From: Paenibacillus sp. FSL K6-0276 | Lineage (GTDB): Bacteria; Bacillota; Bacilli; Paenibacillales; Paenibacillaceae | Direction: 5' to 3' | Assembly: GCF_037977235.1 (NCBI RefSeq) | Contig: NZ_CP150276.1 | Location: forward strand, 3,658,001 to 3,722,000 | DNA: 64,000 bases | Part shown: positions 52,886 through 62,653 of the stretch, in pieces | Numbering within the stretch: the first letter of the stretch is position 1 | Layout of the letters: every line of letters starts with the position of its first letter | Made by a program: the position numbers and the translations under genes | The notes under the pieces: generated by a model | The model's database searches: none | The model's input: only the letters and a program-made list of their open reading frames with translations | What the model was told of the DNA's origin: nothing

Positions 52886-55009
52886 GTGCCACACAATGCA
52901 CCACAGATCCATGTCGTATTCAAGACACATTTAGATATCGGTTATACCGATCTCGCGAAACATGTTACTGATCGATATATGAAACTATTTTTCCCGAGTG
53001 CGATCACAACAGCACAGTACTTTGATGAACATCCTGATCAAGGTTCTTTTATTTGGACAACGGGTTCTTGGTTAATTCATCACTTACTCAAACATGGAAC
53101 AACCGAGGAGAAACAGCAAGTAGAGGAAGCTATTGCTAAAGGCTATTTAAGATGGCATGGTCTCCCTTTCACGACCTATACCGAATTATACGATGCCGAG
53201 CTACTAGATTACGGTATTCAAATGGCTACACGTCTTGACCAACGCTTTGGTATCCACACCATTGCAGCCAAAATGACGGATGTACCTGGTCATACACGTG
53301 CGCTGATTACACATATGGCCAAGGCGGGGATGAAGTATCTTCATTTAGGTGTAAACCCCTCAAGCCATGTTCCTCATGTACCTGAGATGTTTTTGTGGAG
53401 AAATCCAGATGGTTCTGAAATCGTCGTTCAATATAGTAAAGATTATGGAACGACCTTCAAAACAGAAGGCTTGAATGATGTTTTATACTTTGCTCATACA
53501 CATGATAATCATGGTCCTTCCACCGTTGAACAAATTAAAGCGGAATTTGCTCAACTACGTGAGGCCTATCCACATGCGAATATCAGAGCGTCCACGTTGG
53601 ATCAGTATGCGGAGAAGGTATGGGCCATTCGTGATACGTTACCGATCGTCGAAGAAGAAATTGGGGACAGCTGGATCCATGGATCTTCGACAGACCCCTA
53701 CAAATTAGCTTGTTATCGTGAATTACTTCGCTTAAAGAGCAAGTGGCTACTAGAAGGTTCTCTTGCTGCAACCGACGAGGAATATTACAACTTCTGCTAT
53801 GAATTAATTATGATTCCTGAGCATACATGGGGTGTAGATATTAAGCGTTATCTAGCAGATTACATCCATTATGATAAGGAAGATTTCCATCAAGCACGAG
53901 CGCGAGACAAGGTTGATGTGAACTTAAACCCACTTGAATATCGTTTTTACGAAAAAAATTCACGCGCTGAAATGATCGAGATGTTCGGCGTGGAAGCCGT
54001 GGAGAAGCTTAGTGCCCGCTCATTTAGTCTCATGGAGCAGTCTTGGCAAGAGCAACGAGATTATTTAGAAAGTGCCGTATCTGCACTAAGCGCAGAACGT
54101 CAGATCGAAGCACGAGCTGCTCTAGCCGCATTACGACCGGTTCGTCCACAGATTGCTGATGCGGATGTGACAATCCTGCACACAGATCAATCCTATACTT
54201 TAGGAGACTTTGAGGTCGTGTTTGAGGATAACGGTTCTATTATCAGTTTACTAGACCAACGTAATCGAGAGTGGGCTGGGCCGAACAACCCGATCGGATT
54301 ATTCTCTTATGAGACTTTCTCCCAAGCGGATTATGATCGTTGGTACCGTGAATATCACGTGCGCTGGAAACATACGCATGTATGGGCAACCGGAGATTTC
54401 GGGAAACCAGGTATGGATCTGACGAAAGAATGGATAACGCATACCGTGACGAAGCCCAAACTGTTATCCTTGCAAGCGGTATGTGGGGAAGAACAGGATG
54501 TTGTCCTCGCTACATTAAAGATGCCTAGAGCAGCTAGTGAAGGAATGGGCGCTCCACGAGAATTGACCATCGAATATATATTTAAGAAGCACACTACTAC
54601 CGTAGAATGTAAGCTTCAATGGTTCCATAAGGATGCATATCGCCTCCCAGAAGCAGCATGGATGAGCTTTAATCCGATCGTCAATAATCCAAATCAATGG
54701 AAGCTTGATAAAATCGGACAACTCACTTCCCCACTAGACGTTGTTAAAGGGGGAAATCGTAATATGCATGCGGTAGATCAGGGCATGTATTATGCGGCAG
54801 CGGACGGTCAAGTGGATATCACGACATTAGATGCCGCGCTCGTATCTCCTGGAGAACCACGGCTTGTGCAATTTGATCATACGTTTGCTTCACTTACTGG
54901 AGGGATGCATGTCAATTTACACAATAATGTCTGGGGGACAAATTTCCAGGCTTGGTACGAAGAGGATGCGTTATTCCGCTTCAAGCTGAAATTCCAATCT
55001 CATCTTTAA
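52886..55009 (+). CDS. GH38-related glycosidase (DUF5054-like)
   Basis: 707 residues from GTG 52886, eight bases after AAGGAG. FKTHLDIGYTDLAKH is the zinc-binding start, MTDVPGHTRALI the region of the presumed nucleophile, and MIPEHTWGVDIKRYL a further zinc His. It shares the HxDIGYT start with the 814- and 815-residue paralogues but is shorter and diverged, especially in the C-terminal sandwich. No signal peptide. It forms an operon with 55038-57485, 28 bases later. It is probably an alpha-mannosidase-fold glycosidase of unknown linkage. Confidence 0.78.
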   Translation: MPHNAPQIHVVFKTHLDIGYTDLAKHVTDRYMKLFFPSAITTAQYFDEHPDQGSFIWTTGSWLIHHLLKHGTTEEKQQVEEAIAKGYLRWHGLPFTTYTELYDAELLDYGIQMATRLDQRFGIHTIAAKMTDVPGHTRALITHMAKAGMKYLHLGVNPSSHVPHVPEMFLWRNPDGSEIVVQYSKDYGTTFKTEGLNDVLYFAHTHDNHGPSTVEQIKAEFAQLREAYPHANIRASTLDQYAEKVWAIRDTLPIVEEEIGDSWIHGSSTDPYKLACYRELLRLKSKWLLEGSLAATDEEYYNFCYELIMIPEHTWGVDIKRYLADYIHYDKEDFHQARARDKVDVNLNPLEYRFYEKNSRAEMIEMFGVEAVEKLSARSFSLMEQSWQEQRDYLESAVSALSAERQIEARAALAALRPVRPQIADADVTILHTDQSYTLGDFEVVFEDNGSIISLLDQRNREWAGPNNPIGLFSYETFSQADYDRWYREYHVRWKHTHVWATGDFGKPGMDLTKEWITHTVTKPKLLSLQAVCGEEQDVVLATLKMPRAASEGMGAPRELTIEYIFKKHTTTVECKLQWFHKDAYRLPEAAWMSFNPIVNNPNQWKLDKIGQLTSPLDVVKGGNRNMHAVDQGMYYAAADGQVDITTLDAALVSPGEPRLVQFDHTFASLTGGMHVNLHNNVWGTNFQAWYEEDALFRFKLKFQSHL

Positions 55010-55037
55010 TCATTAAATACCTGAGAGGAGCTTTATA

Positions 55038-57485
55038 ATGACCACCCACAAACCATGGAAAATTTACGTCATTCAACATTCTCATACGGATGTTGGCTAC
55101 ACAGAACGTCAAGAGAAAATCCGCCAGTATCATGTCAATTACATTCGCCAAGCGTTACAAATTGTACGTGATATCGAAAGCGGTGATCGCTTAGATTGGA
55201 AGGGCTATAAATGGGTATGCGAAACGTTCTGGCCAGTTGAATCCTTCCTTTTAAAAGCGACGCCAACAGAACAAGAAGAATTCGCGCAAGCGGTCCAAAA
55301 AGGCTATATCGGTCTATCTGGAACTTATCTCAATTTCGGTGAGCAATTAAATCAAGAGATGCTCTCCGTCATGATTCAACGGATTACCAACTATGGTCAA
55401 TCGATTCAATTCCCGGTACGTTCTGCTATGACTGCGGACATCACTGGCTTTGGCTGGGGATATAGTCAAGTCTTGGCCGATGCAGGGATTGAGAATTTAA
55501 TTACCTGTATTCATACACATCACTCCATGTTTCCACTATGGAAGAAGCAAATTCCATTCTGGTGGGAAACCCCAAAAGGTGATCGGATTCTAACGTGGAG
55601 TGGCGAGCATTATATGTTCGGAAATGACCTCGGCTTAATTCCGGGTATCGGAGGTTCCTATACGATTCGCGATGATCATGATGTGCGAAAAGGCGTGTCC
55701 TTGGAAGTCGCTGAAGCGCGATTTGATCGATATTTAGAGCAATTAGTTGAAGATGGCTATACCTTCCCGTTAGTACCTGTCATGGTATCTGGGCTCCCTA
55801 CAGATAATGGCTCACCGAATGCCGCATTAATGGATTTCGTAAACCAATGGAATGCGTTGCATGGGGATCGGATCTTGATTCAACCAGCGACACTGGATGA
55901 TTTCTTTACAGATTTAAGAGCCTATGCGAACGAGCATCCGGAAGAAATCGTGACCTACCGAGGAGATTGGCCCGATTGGTGGACAGATGGCTCAGCGACT
56001 ACCCCGATGCATGTTCAGATCTTCCGCGAGGCGCAACGCGTGTACACGAAGGTGAAGCAGTTAGATCCTGCCCATGAAATTGTTTCCCAAGAGCGGCTCG
56101 AAGCGATTGAATATGAGTTGGCTTTATTCGCCGAACATACATGGGGGTACCATTCCTCTGTGACAGAACCTTGGAACCCGTTCGTACAAGAGCTTGGCTG
56201 TCGAAAAGAAGCTTACGCCGCCAATGCGAGTGCACTTGCCCATACCGCATTATACGATATCCTTGAGGCACAAGGAGATGCACTATTAGGACCAGATCGC
56301 CCTATGAAATTTGAGTTGCATAACCCAAATAACTTTGTCCAAACCGATTATGCCCAATTAATTATGGAGGGCTGGTACATTACAGAGCTGAAAAATGGTT
56401 TTGAAGTACTCGATGAAGTGACTGGAACTGTCTATGAAGCGCAAATGGTGACGGCACACCGCGGGGTCATCATTACCATTCCAGTAACCTTGCAGCCGAA
56501 TCAAAAGGTCCAATTGACGATCAAGGCAATCGAAGCGCATCCACCCGTAACAGCGTATCGCACCGATTATGTTGGATCCGATCGCATGCTGGATATTATT
56601 CCACCTGTTCCACCGAAGCTACATGTGACACCGAAATTTATCGAGTCACCTTTCGTTCGGATCGAATGGGAACTTGGGGCAGGGATTACGAAGTGGTTCG
56701 ACAAAAGCAGTCAACAAGATTTACTACGGTCTGATCGGAAACACAATGCATTCTCCCCTGTCTACAACGTAACACAAGCACCTAATGAATTTGGCATGTA
56801 TGATGTACGTCGTAAGATGGGACGAAATCGTAGAGGCGCTGATGCGATAACCTCTGTCGGAGCATTAGTTGATGTCAATATCGTTGGAAATGGTGCCCTT
56901 TATGGAAAAGTTCAATTGACCTATCGCGTGAATGGTTGCAGTCACTATTCCTTACTCGTCACCGTATACGCTGATCGCGCACGTGCTGATGTAGCCGTAC
57001 GAATGCATAAGGAAAGTGTATGGGATCCAGAAAATGTGTACATTTCACTTCCGTTTGGGAGTGCTCCCGCTACTGGGCAAGATGCGCTTTGGATAGAAAA
57101 GACAGGCGCAGCCTTACGTCCACGAATTGATCAATTGCCTGGGTCCTTGGCAGATTTCTATTGTGTCGATGAAGGTGTAGCTTATGTCCGTGACACACGT
57201 GGTGTTGCCATTGCGATGCCAGATACACCGCTCATCCAGCTCGGTTCCTTAGACTATGAAGATCGACTATTGAGCGGACACCCTGGACTAGCGAATGATC
57301 CAGCCCATCTCTATTCATGGCCCATGAATAATTATTGGGAAACGAACTTTAAGGCGACACTAGGTGGATTCTATGAATTCCGTTACTATATCGCTTGGGG
57401 TGATGAGCTTAATACGCCAGAAGTCGCATTAGAGGCTTGTAAGAGTATGAACGCGGGTATCCTTGCATGGAGAACAAGTAAGTAA
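55038..57485 (+). CDS. GH38-type alpha-mannosidase, paralogue of 17927-20371
   Basis: 815 residues starting MTTHKPWKIYVIQHSHTDVGYTERQEK, almost a copy of the start of the 814-residue protein 35 kb away. AMTADITGFGWGYSQ, WTWSGEHYMFGNDLGLIPG-like and LFAEHTWGYHSSVTEPWNPF are conserved between them. No signal peptide. ATG 55038 follows GAGAGGAG. The two paralogues at opposite arms, under different regulators (GH130 operon operator versus cupin-AraC), suggest duplication followed by use on different substrates. Confidence 0.85.
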   Translation: MTTHKPWKIYVIQHSHTDVGYTERQEKIRQYHVNYIRQALQIVRDIESGDRLDWKGYKWVCETFWPVESFLLKATPTEQEEFAQAVQKGYIGLSGTYLNFGEQLNQEMLSVMIQRITNYGQSIQFPVRSAMTADITGFGWGYSQVLADAGIENLITCIHTHHSMFPLWKKQIPFWWETPKGDRILTWSGEHYMFGNDLGLIPGIGGSYTIRDDHDVRKGVSLEVAEARFDRYLEQLVEDGYTFPLVPVMVSGLPTDNGSPNAALMDFVNQWNALHGDRILIQPATLDDFFTDLRAYANEHPEEIVTYRGDWPDWWTDGSATTPMHVQIFREAQRVYTKVKQLDPAHEIVSQERLEAIEYELALFAEHTWGYHSSVTEPWNPFVQELGCRKEAYAANASALAHTALYDILEAQGDALLGPDRPMKFELHNPNNFVQTDYAQLIMEGWYITELKNGFEVLDEVTGTVYEAQMVTAHRGVIITIPVTLQPNQKVQLTIKAIEAHPPVTAYRTDYVGSDRMLDIIPPVPPKLHVTPKFIESPFVRIEWELGAGITKWFDKSSQQDLLRSDRKHNAFSPVYNVTQAPNEFGMYDVRRKMGRNRRGADAITSVGALVDVNIVGNGALYGKVQLTYRVNGCSHYSLLVTVYADRARADVAVRMHKESVWDPENVYISLPFGSAPATGQDALWIEKTGAALRPRIDQLPGSLADFYCVDEGVAYVRDTRGVAIAMPDTPLIQLGSLDYEDRLLSGHPGLANDPAHLYSWPMNNYWETNFKATLGGFYEFRYYIAWGDELNTPEVALEACKSMNAGILAWRTSK

Positions 57486-57742
57486 GCGAATAATCATTTT
57501 ATCAGTTAGACGAATCACAAAGTCTTCCTCGAGAAGTACGGATTGAATAAGATTTGGAAGCATTTTAGACTTTCACATGAGGTCGCCTCTTTCTGTTACA
57601 GAGTCATTTGATGGTACAAATGATTCCACAAAAAAAGGCGTCCTTTTTGCTATGCTGTGATGTAATTTATTGGTTAATCAGCAGGGATGTTTTTATATAA
57701 ATGTTCATTCTCTAGTAACCTCTGTAGAAAATAATAAATCTA
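57486..57742 (-). other. gap with a short metG-like remnant
   Basis: No intact gene is seen on either strand. A small AAAAAGG/CCTTTTT hairpin lies at about 57632-57648. On the minus strand at 57690-57735 the frame reads LLENEHLYKN, close to [10 protein letters not shown] inside metG, and the DNA of the two is nearly the same over about 30 bases (compare 59249-59290). This looks like the relic of a second MetRS copy. Confidence 0.4.
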
Positions 57743-57889
57743 TTAACTCTCTTGCGTATACCCAACGTTAACTCTTAGTCCACCTGAGAAGTCAGGATAG
57801 AGAGAATCAGCCCATTCATAGACTTCTCGGGTAGAGACCAATATTTTATTTGCTTCCTTGTAATGCTCATTAATCCATTCAATATCCAT
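57743..57889 (-). CDS. 48-residue small protein downstream of metG
   Basis: ATG 57889 stands eight bases after a strong GAGGAGG, and the frame runs 48 codons to TAA at 57743. The peptide MDIEWINEHYKEANKILVS is acidic-aromatic, then REVYEWADSLYPDFSGGLRV and NVGYTQES; no membrane segment and no family I recognise. It follows metG on the same strand by about 70 bases, with a GGTTAAG/CTTAACC stem between but no T-run, so it may be co-transcribed from the T-box leader. Confidence 0.55.
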   Translation of the reverse strand: MDIEWINEHYKEANKILVSTREVYEWADSLYPDFSGGLRVNVGYTQES

Positions 57890-57959
57890 TCGGAAACCTC
57901 CTCTTTTTGGAGTTCGTGAAAGGGTTAAGGATCCTGCCCGGAGCTTGTCTTAACCATTC

Positions 57960-59606
57960 CTATTTATTGACTTTTTGTTGTTCTAATCTTTGCTCTTCTT
58001 CTTTAATTTGACTTATATCAATTCGTTCAAACAACAATTGCAAATCAGTTACCTGTTGATAAGGGGGAACCGAGCGGGGCTTCCAATTCGGTAGTTCAAG
58101 CGATAGGAATCCCCTGATCTTCTCACAAGAAAACGGTAGAAACGGATGCAGCAAATTCGCCAAATTAGCGATAATCTGCACGCAAGTAAATATTGTATTA
58201 TCACAGGCATCCCGATCCTCTTTTACCTGAATCCAAGGTTTTTGCCGATCAAAATACTGATTTGCCTTACGTACATAAGAGAAAATATACTCCAGCGCAT
58301 CCTTCAAATCTCCGACCTCAATGAGGCGTCCTGACTCCAGATACAAGAGGTCAATGTTATCGCTCCACACCTTATCTAACTTTCCACTTGGCACTATCCC
58401 TTCATAAAACTTCTCTACAAAAGCCAATGAGCGATTCACAAAGTTACCAAATGCTCCAAGCAGCTCACCATTATGACTATAAATAAACTCTCTCCAGGAA
58501 AAATCCGTATCCCGCTTCTCAGGACCGTTGGCAATTAAGAAATAACGTATAGAGTCAGGATGATACCGCTCTAGAATATCAGGTACCCAGACTGCCCAAT
58601 TACGGCTAGTTGAGAACTTCTGCCCTTCAAGGGTTAAATATTCACTGGATATAATCCGATCCGGTAAATGCAGATCTCTGGCTCCTAATAAGACGGCTGG
58701 CCATATCAAGGTATGAAAAGGAATATTGTCTTTACCATGGACATAATAAGCGGTAATGTCCTCTTGTTCCTCTGACCAAAAATCCTCCCAGCTCCCCCCC
58801 GATTGTGTGGCCCACTGCTTGCTGGCTGATAAATAACCACTTACTGCCTCAATCCAGACATAAATCTTTTTATCTTCAAATCCAGCTACAGGAATATCTA
58901 CGCCCCAAGATAAGTCTCTGGTTACTGCCCGATCCTGAAGCTCCTCCTTCAAATATCGTTTGGTCAGTTTTATTGCATTTTCCCTCCAGTGTACTGCTTC
59001 GTCTACATACTCCGTTAATTCAGATTGAAATTTAGATAAGCTAAGATAATAATGTTCTGTCGGCCGTTCTGTAGGCGTATTCCCACATAATTTACAGGCT
59101 CTGTCTAATAAATCGGCAGGATCTAGAATCGTAGAACAATAATCGCATTGATCTCCCCGCGCCCGCTTGCCACATACCGGACAAGTCCCTTCCACATATC
59201 TGTCTGGCAAAAATCGCTGATCCACCTCACAGTAACATTGCGCTATAGTTTTTTTATATAAATGTCCATTCTTTAGTAACTCTATAAACAACTCTTGCAC
59301 GACCTTATGATGCTGCTGTTGATCCGTTCGAGTATATAGATCATAACTAAATCCCAGCTGTTCAAAACATTTCAGAAATTCTTCGTGATACCGGCTGGCA
59401 TAAGCTCCAGGTGTGATTCCTTCTTTTGTAGCCTGAACCGCTACAGGTGTGCCATGACAATCGCTGCCTGACACATATAAAACTTTATCCCCCTTGCTCC
59501 GAAAATAGCGTGCCAGCACATCACCAGGCAACACACTTGATAATCTTCCAAGATGTAAAGATCCATTCGCATACGGCCAAGCACCACCTATAAACACATT
59601 ACTCAT
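57960..59606 (-). CDS. metG: methionyl-tRNA synthetase, short form
   Basis: 548 residues. Class I synthetase: [18 protein letters not shown] (HIGH-type HLGR), zinc knuckle CPVCG...CDYC with a further [14 protein letters not shown], and KFSTSRNW in place of KMSKS. The anticodon-binding helical domain is present; the C-terminal EMAP/Arc1p-like domain of the usual Bacillus enzyme is absent. KFSTS and the zinc pattern resemble the second-type MetRS found beside the normal one in some Firmicutes, known for resistance to synthetase inhibitors, so a second copy elsewhere is possible. Strong AAGGAGGAG before ATG 59606. Controlled by a T-box leader. Confidence 0.9.
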   Translation of the reverse strand: MSNVFIGGAWPYANGSLHLGRLSSVLPGDVLARYFRSKGDKVLYVSGSDCHGTPVAVQATKEGITPGAYASRYHEEFLKCFEQLGFSYDLYTRTDQQQHHKVVQELFIELLKNGHLYKKTIAQCYCEVDQRFLPDRYVEGTCPVCGKRARGDQCDYCSTILDPADLLDRACKLCGNTPTERPTEHYYLSLSKFQSELTEYVDEAVHWRENAIKLTKRYLKEELQDRAVTRDLSWGVDIPVAGFEDKKIYVWIEAVSGYLSASKQWATQSGGSWEDFWSEEQEDITAYYVHGKDNIPFHTLIWPAVLLGARDLHLPDRIISSEYLTLEGQKFSTSRNWAVWVPDILERYHPDSIRYFLIANGPEKRDTDFSWREFIYSHNGELLGAFGNFVNRSLAFVEKFYEGIVPSGKLDKVWSDNIDLLYLESGRLIEVGDLKDALEYIFSYVRKANQYFDRQKPWIQVKEDRDACDNTIFTCVQIIANLANLLHPFLPFSCEKIRGFLSLELPNWKPRSVPPYQQVTDLQLLFERIDISQIKEEEQRLEQQKVNK

Positions 59607-59632
59607 TAACCTTCTCCTCCTTTTTTAGACAA

Positions 59633-59905
59633 CAAAAAAACTCCCATCCACAAAGGACGAGAGTTCTACTCACGTGTTACCACCTAATTTTATAAATGCC
59701 TCATGACATTTACCTCTTCAGGTACGACGTTAATAAACGTTTATACCCTAGCACTGTAACGGATGCAGGTTCCGGCGCAGCCTACAACCCAAAAGGTTTC
59801 GATGCGCAGCTCTGAGACCATATTCCCAAGGTTTTTCTTTACTCCTTTTCAGCGACCGGAGCTCTCTGTTGAAAGAATTGCCGTGGTACTCTTTCTCTTC
59901 TTTGC
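59633..59905 (-). promoter_or_regulatory. T-box riboswitch leader of metG
   Basis: On the minus strand the leader carries the T-box bulge sequence AGGTGGTAACACG (59685-59673) followed by a terminator stem (AACTCTCGTCC ... GGATGGGAGTT, then seven Ts, 59670-59634). Upstream is a Stem I region with GAGCTCCGGTCGCTGAAAAGGAG and a GGAATATGGTCTC segment whose AUG is the likely methionine specifier. Uncharged tRNA-Met should favour the antiterminator and switch metG on. Confidence 0.88.
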
Positions 59906-59929
59906 TTTTTAATATTCAAGTTACTGGAA

Positions 59930-59958
59930 ATAATACTTAATTTGTCGAGTAAAGTCAA
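59930..59958 (-). promoter_or_regulatory. sigma-A promoter of the T-box-metG unit
   Basis: Minus strand TTGACT (59958-59953), 17-base spacer, TATTAT (59935-59930), starting transcription about 20 bases before the T-box Stem I. Confidence 0.7.
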
Positions 59959-59978
59959 TGCGAAAGATCAAGCACTTC

Positions 59979-60004
59979 GTAACATTTTTTTGTTGTTTCC
60001 CGTC
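59979..60004 (+). promoter_or_regulatory. possible ECF promoter of the DUF4362 lipoprotein
   Basis: GTAAC (59979-59983), a T-rich 17-base spacer, then CGTC (60001-60004), 36 bases before the start codon. The pattern fits ECF sigma factors of the sigma-X/sigma-M kind, and the homopolymeric T spacer is common there. A weak sigma-A reading (TTGTTG...TATAGA) overlaps it. Confidence 0.4.
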
Positions 60005-60039
60005 TTGTTAATATAGATAAGTTAAAAGGGGGGCTTTTA

Positions 60040-60504
60040 ATGAAAAAAATAAGCATTCTTATACTATCGTTCCTAATAATAACAGGGATATGGGGTTGTT
60101 CCGATAATGAAGTCAGGTCCGTACCCAAAAGTGAACCTTATACTTCCGAAGAAGCCATCCGTAGAGGGGATATTGTTTCTATCGAAAAAATATACAACCT
60201 CGACAAATTCGAGCAATTCATAAACAATATCTCCAGCAAAAAAGCAGACCAAATACGCGTTACAAGTTACACAGATGAGGGCGATCCCATTTTTAAGGAT
60301 TTGAAGTTTGATGGCAGCTTAATTAGTTATAGCTACGATACTTCTAATGATGAATTTGGTGGGAGCAACACAGGAGTTAGAACCGATACCTGCTCCGTGG
60401 TGGGGAGTACAGAAAATACACAAGGTGAAATTATTTATTCGATCAGTGGTTGTACAAATATAAATCCTGAAATAGATTACTACCTTCTGCGCACAACAAA
60501 ATGA
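60040..60504 (+). CDS. DUF4362 lipoprotein
   Basis: 154 residues. Lipoprotein signal with IWGCSDN lipobox (Cys20), then the DUF4362 domain: VSIEKIYNLDKFEQFI, DQIRVTSYTDEGDPIFKDLKFDG and a C-terminal pair of cysteines (DTCSVV and SGCTN) that may form a disulfide. Function of the family is unknown; it faces the outside of the membrane. ATG 60040 follows AAGGGGGG. It stands alone, divergent from metG. Confidence 0.85.
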   Translation: MKKISILILSFLIITGIWGCSDNEVRSVPKSEPYTSEEAIRRGDIVSIEKIYNLDKFEQFINNISSKKADQIRVTSYTDEGDPIFKDLKFDGSLISYSYDTSNDEFGGSNTGVRTDTCSVVGSTENTQGEIIYSISGCTNINPEIDYYLLRTTK

Positions 60505-60513
60505 ATTGGTTTA

Positions 60514-60550
60514 ATAAAAAAGACCACCCAATCGTACAATTGGATGGTCT
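60514..60550 (-). terminator. intrinsic terminator of htpG
   Basis: AGACCACCCAAT (60521-60532) pairs with ATTGGATGGTCT (60539-60550) with one mismatch. On the minus strand a run of Ts follows, just beyond the htpG stop. It also faces the DUF4362 gene end. Confidence 0.85.
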
Positions 60551-60562
60551 CAGTGCTTTAAG

Positions 60563-62443
60563 TTATTTCATGATTTTGCAGATATCATTCGTGAATTGAA
60601 CAGGATCACTAACCTGCAATCCTTCGATCAGCAGGGCTTGGTTGTACAACAGGTTCGTGTATAAACCGAGCTTCTCTTTATCGTTCTCAGCAGCTGCTTT
60701 CAAGGACTGGAATACTTCGTGATGGATGTTGATTTCGAGTACCTTATCCGCTTGAACCTCTTGGCCATTCGGCATCGATTTTAGAATTTTCTCCATCTCG
60801 ATCGTCAGCTCGCCTTCTGCTGAGAGGCATACTGGATGAGTCTTCAAACGTTTGGAAGCTTTAACATTCTTCACTTTGCCGGACAAGATGTCCTTCATCG
60901 CTTCAAAAAGTTCCTTGTTCTCGTTCTCTTCCGCTTCCGTTGGCTTGTCTGCCTCGTCTGCTTCGATGCCTAGGTCACCGCTGGATACCGATTTAAATTC
61001 TTTTTCCTTATAGGACATAATCATCTTGATCGCGAATTCATCAATATCATCCGTAAAGTAGAGAATTTCATATCCTTTATCCGATACAAGCTCGGTTTGT
61101 GGAAGCTTCTCGATTCTGTCGATCGACTCTCCGGAAGCATAGTAGATGAACTTTTGATCTTCTGGCATTCTTGAAACGTACTCGTCCAGCGTAACCAGCT
61201 TCTTCTCAGTGGAGGAGTAGAACATTAGCAAATCTTGAAGCGTGTCTTTGTGCATACCGTAATCGTTGTACACACCGAACTTGAGCTGTCTGCCAAAAGC
61301 TTTATAGAACAGCTCGTATTTTTCTCTTTCATCCTTAAGCAAGCTTTGCAATTGACCCTTCACTTTGTTCTTGATGTTCTTAGCGATCAGGGTCAGCTGA
61401 CGGTCATGCTGGAGCATTTCTCTGGAAATATTCAGAGAAAGATCCTCTGAATCCACCATACCTTTTACAAAGCTGAAGTAATCAGGCAGCAGATCTGCAC
61501 ATTTGTTCATGATGAGTACGCCGTTGGAATAGAGTTCAAGACCTTTCTCATATTCCTTAGTGTAATAGTCAAACGGAGTATTTTCTGGGATGAACAAAAT
61601 CGCATTATAGACGACAGCACCATCTGCACTGATATGAATATGTTTTAGCGGCTTGTCGAAGCCGTAACGTTTCTCAGCATAGAAGTTATCGTAATCTTCA
61701 GTAGTCAGCTCGTTTTTGTTCTTCCGCCAGATTGGCACCATGCTGTTCACGGTTTGCTCTTGAACAACTTCCTCGAACTCGTTCTCGGTGCCTTCTTTTG
61801 GTTTCTGCTCCTTCACGTCCATTTTAATTGGGAAACGGATGAAGTCAGAGTATTTTTTGATGATGGATTTCAGGCGATATTCTTCCAAATATTCATCGTA
61901 TTGATCTTCTTCGGTATTCTCTTTAATTTTCAAAATGACATCAGTACCTACAGAATCCTTCTCGACAGGCTCGAGGGTATAGCCATCAGCGCCCTTAGAC
62001 TCCCATTTAAAGGCCTCGTCGCTACCAAGCGCCTTACTGATCACTGTAACGTCATCTGCCACCATAAACGCAGCATAGAAGCCAACCCCGAACTGACCTA
62101 TGATGTTGTGTCCATCTTTAGCCTCGTTCTCTTTCTTAAAAGCAAGGGATCCGCTCTTCGCGATCGTTCCCAAGTTATTCTCCAGCTCTTCTTGCGTCAT
62201 TCCGATACCTGTATCAGAAATCGTCAAGGTTCTGTTCGCCTTATCGGCTGTCACTTTAATATAATAATCTTCTTTATTGAAGACCAGGCCTTCATCGGCT
62301 AATGCTTTGTAATAAATCTTATCAATCGCATCACTTGCATTGGAAATTAGCTCGCGCAAGAAAATTTCCCGTTGTGTATAAATGGAGTTAATCATCATTT
62401 CCAGCAATCTTTTCGATTCGGCTTTAAACTCTTTTTTGGCCAT
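60563..62443 (-). CDS. htpG: chaperone HtpG (Hsp90)
   Basis: 626 residues. N-terminal ATPase domain with [19 protein letters not shown] and [13 protein letters not shown], the middle domain with the catalytic Arg region ([10 protein letters not shown]), and the C-terminal dimerisation domain. It is a cytoplasmic ATP-dependent chaperone. ATG 62443 follows AAAGGAG. A sigma-A promoter and a perfect CIRCE operator precede it, so it should be repressed by HrcA, unlike htpG of B. subtilis. Confidence 0.95.
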   Translation of the reverse strand: MAKKEFKAESKRLLEMMINSIYTQREIFLRELISNASDAIDKIYYKALADEGLVFNKEDYYIKVTADKANRTLTISDTGIGMTQEELENNLGTIAKSGSLAFKKENEAKDGHNIIGQFGVGFYAAFMVADDVTVISKALGSDEAFKWESKGADGYTLEPVEKDSVGTDVILKIKENTEEDQYDEYLEEYRLKSIIKKYSDFIRFPIKMDVKEQKPKEGTENEFEEVVQEQTVNSMVPIWRKNKNELTTEDYDNFYAEKRYGFDKPLKHIHISADGAVVYNAILFIPENTPFDYYTKEYEKGLELYSNGVLIMNKCADLLPDYFSFVKGMVDSEDLSLNISREMLQHDRQLTLIAKNIKNKVKGQLQSLLKDEREKYELFYKAFGRQLKFGVYNDYGMHKDTLQDLLMFYSSTEKKLVTLDEYVSRMPEDQKFIYYASGESIDRIEKLPQTELVSDKGYEILYFTDDIDEFAIKMIMSYKEKEFKSVSSGDLGIEADEADKPTEAEENENKELFEAMKDILSGKVKNVKASKRLKTHPVCLSAEGELTIEMEKILKSMPNGQEVQADKVLEINIHHEVFQSLKAAAENDKEKLGLYTNLLYNQALLIEGLQVSDPVQFTNDICKIMK

Positions 62444-62493
62444 GAATAAATAGATCTCCTTTCAAAATAACCATCTTGTCCAACACAGAGTGA

Positions 62494-62520
62494 TTAGCAC
62501 TCCAATGTGTTGAGTGCTAA
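62494..62520. promoter_or_regulatory. CIRCE operator (HrcA site) of htpG
   Basis: TTAGCACTC, nine bases, GAGTGCTAA: a perfect CIRCE inverted repeat directly downstream of the htpG -10, so HrcA binding would block initiation until heat shock. Confidence 0.95.
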
Positions 62521-62531
62521 TTCTTCTTTTT

Positions 62532-62560
62532 ATATAACATAAACTGATTTTGAATGTCAA
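62532..62560 (-). promoter_or_regulatory. sigma-A promoter of htpG
   Basis: Minus strand TTGACA (62560-62555), 17-base spacer, TTATAT (62537-62532), immediately before the CIRCE operator. Confidence 0.75.
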
Positions 62561-62617
62561 TATTTACAGCGATTTTCTTTACATAATGCTATCTTTTGCA
62601 TACAAATTTAGAATTTC

Positions 62618-62633
62618 ATCGTTAATTAACGAT
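62618..62633. repeat. 16-bp perfect palindrome
   Basis: ATCGTTAATTAACGAT lies between the LysR stop (62654) and the htpG promoter. It has no T-run, so it is not an obvious terminator; it could be an operator upstream of htpG or a weak end of the LysR transcript. Confidence 0.4.
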
Positions 62634-62653
62634 CCACCCCTGACGGGAGTTAA

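Noticed and set aside
12418..57485. Horizontal island or prophage
   Set aside because: No integrase, tRNA edge, phage gene or clear composition break is seen; size alone does not show transfer.
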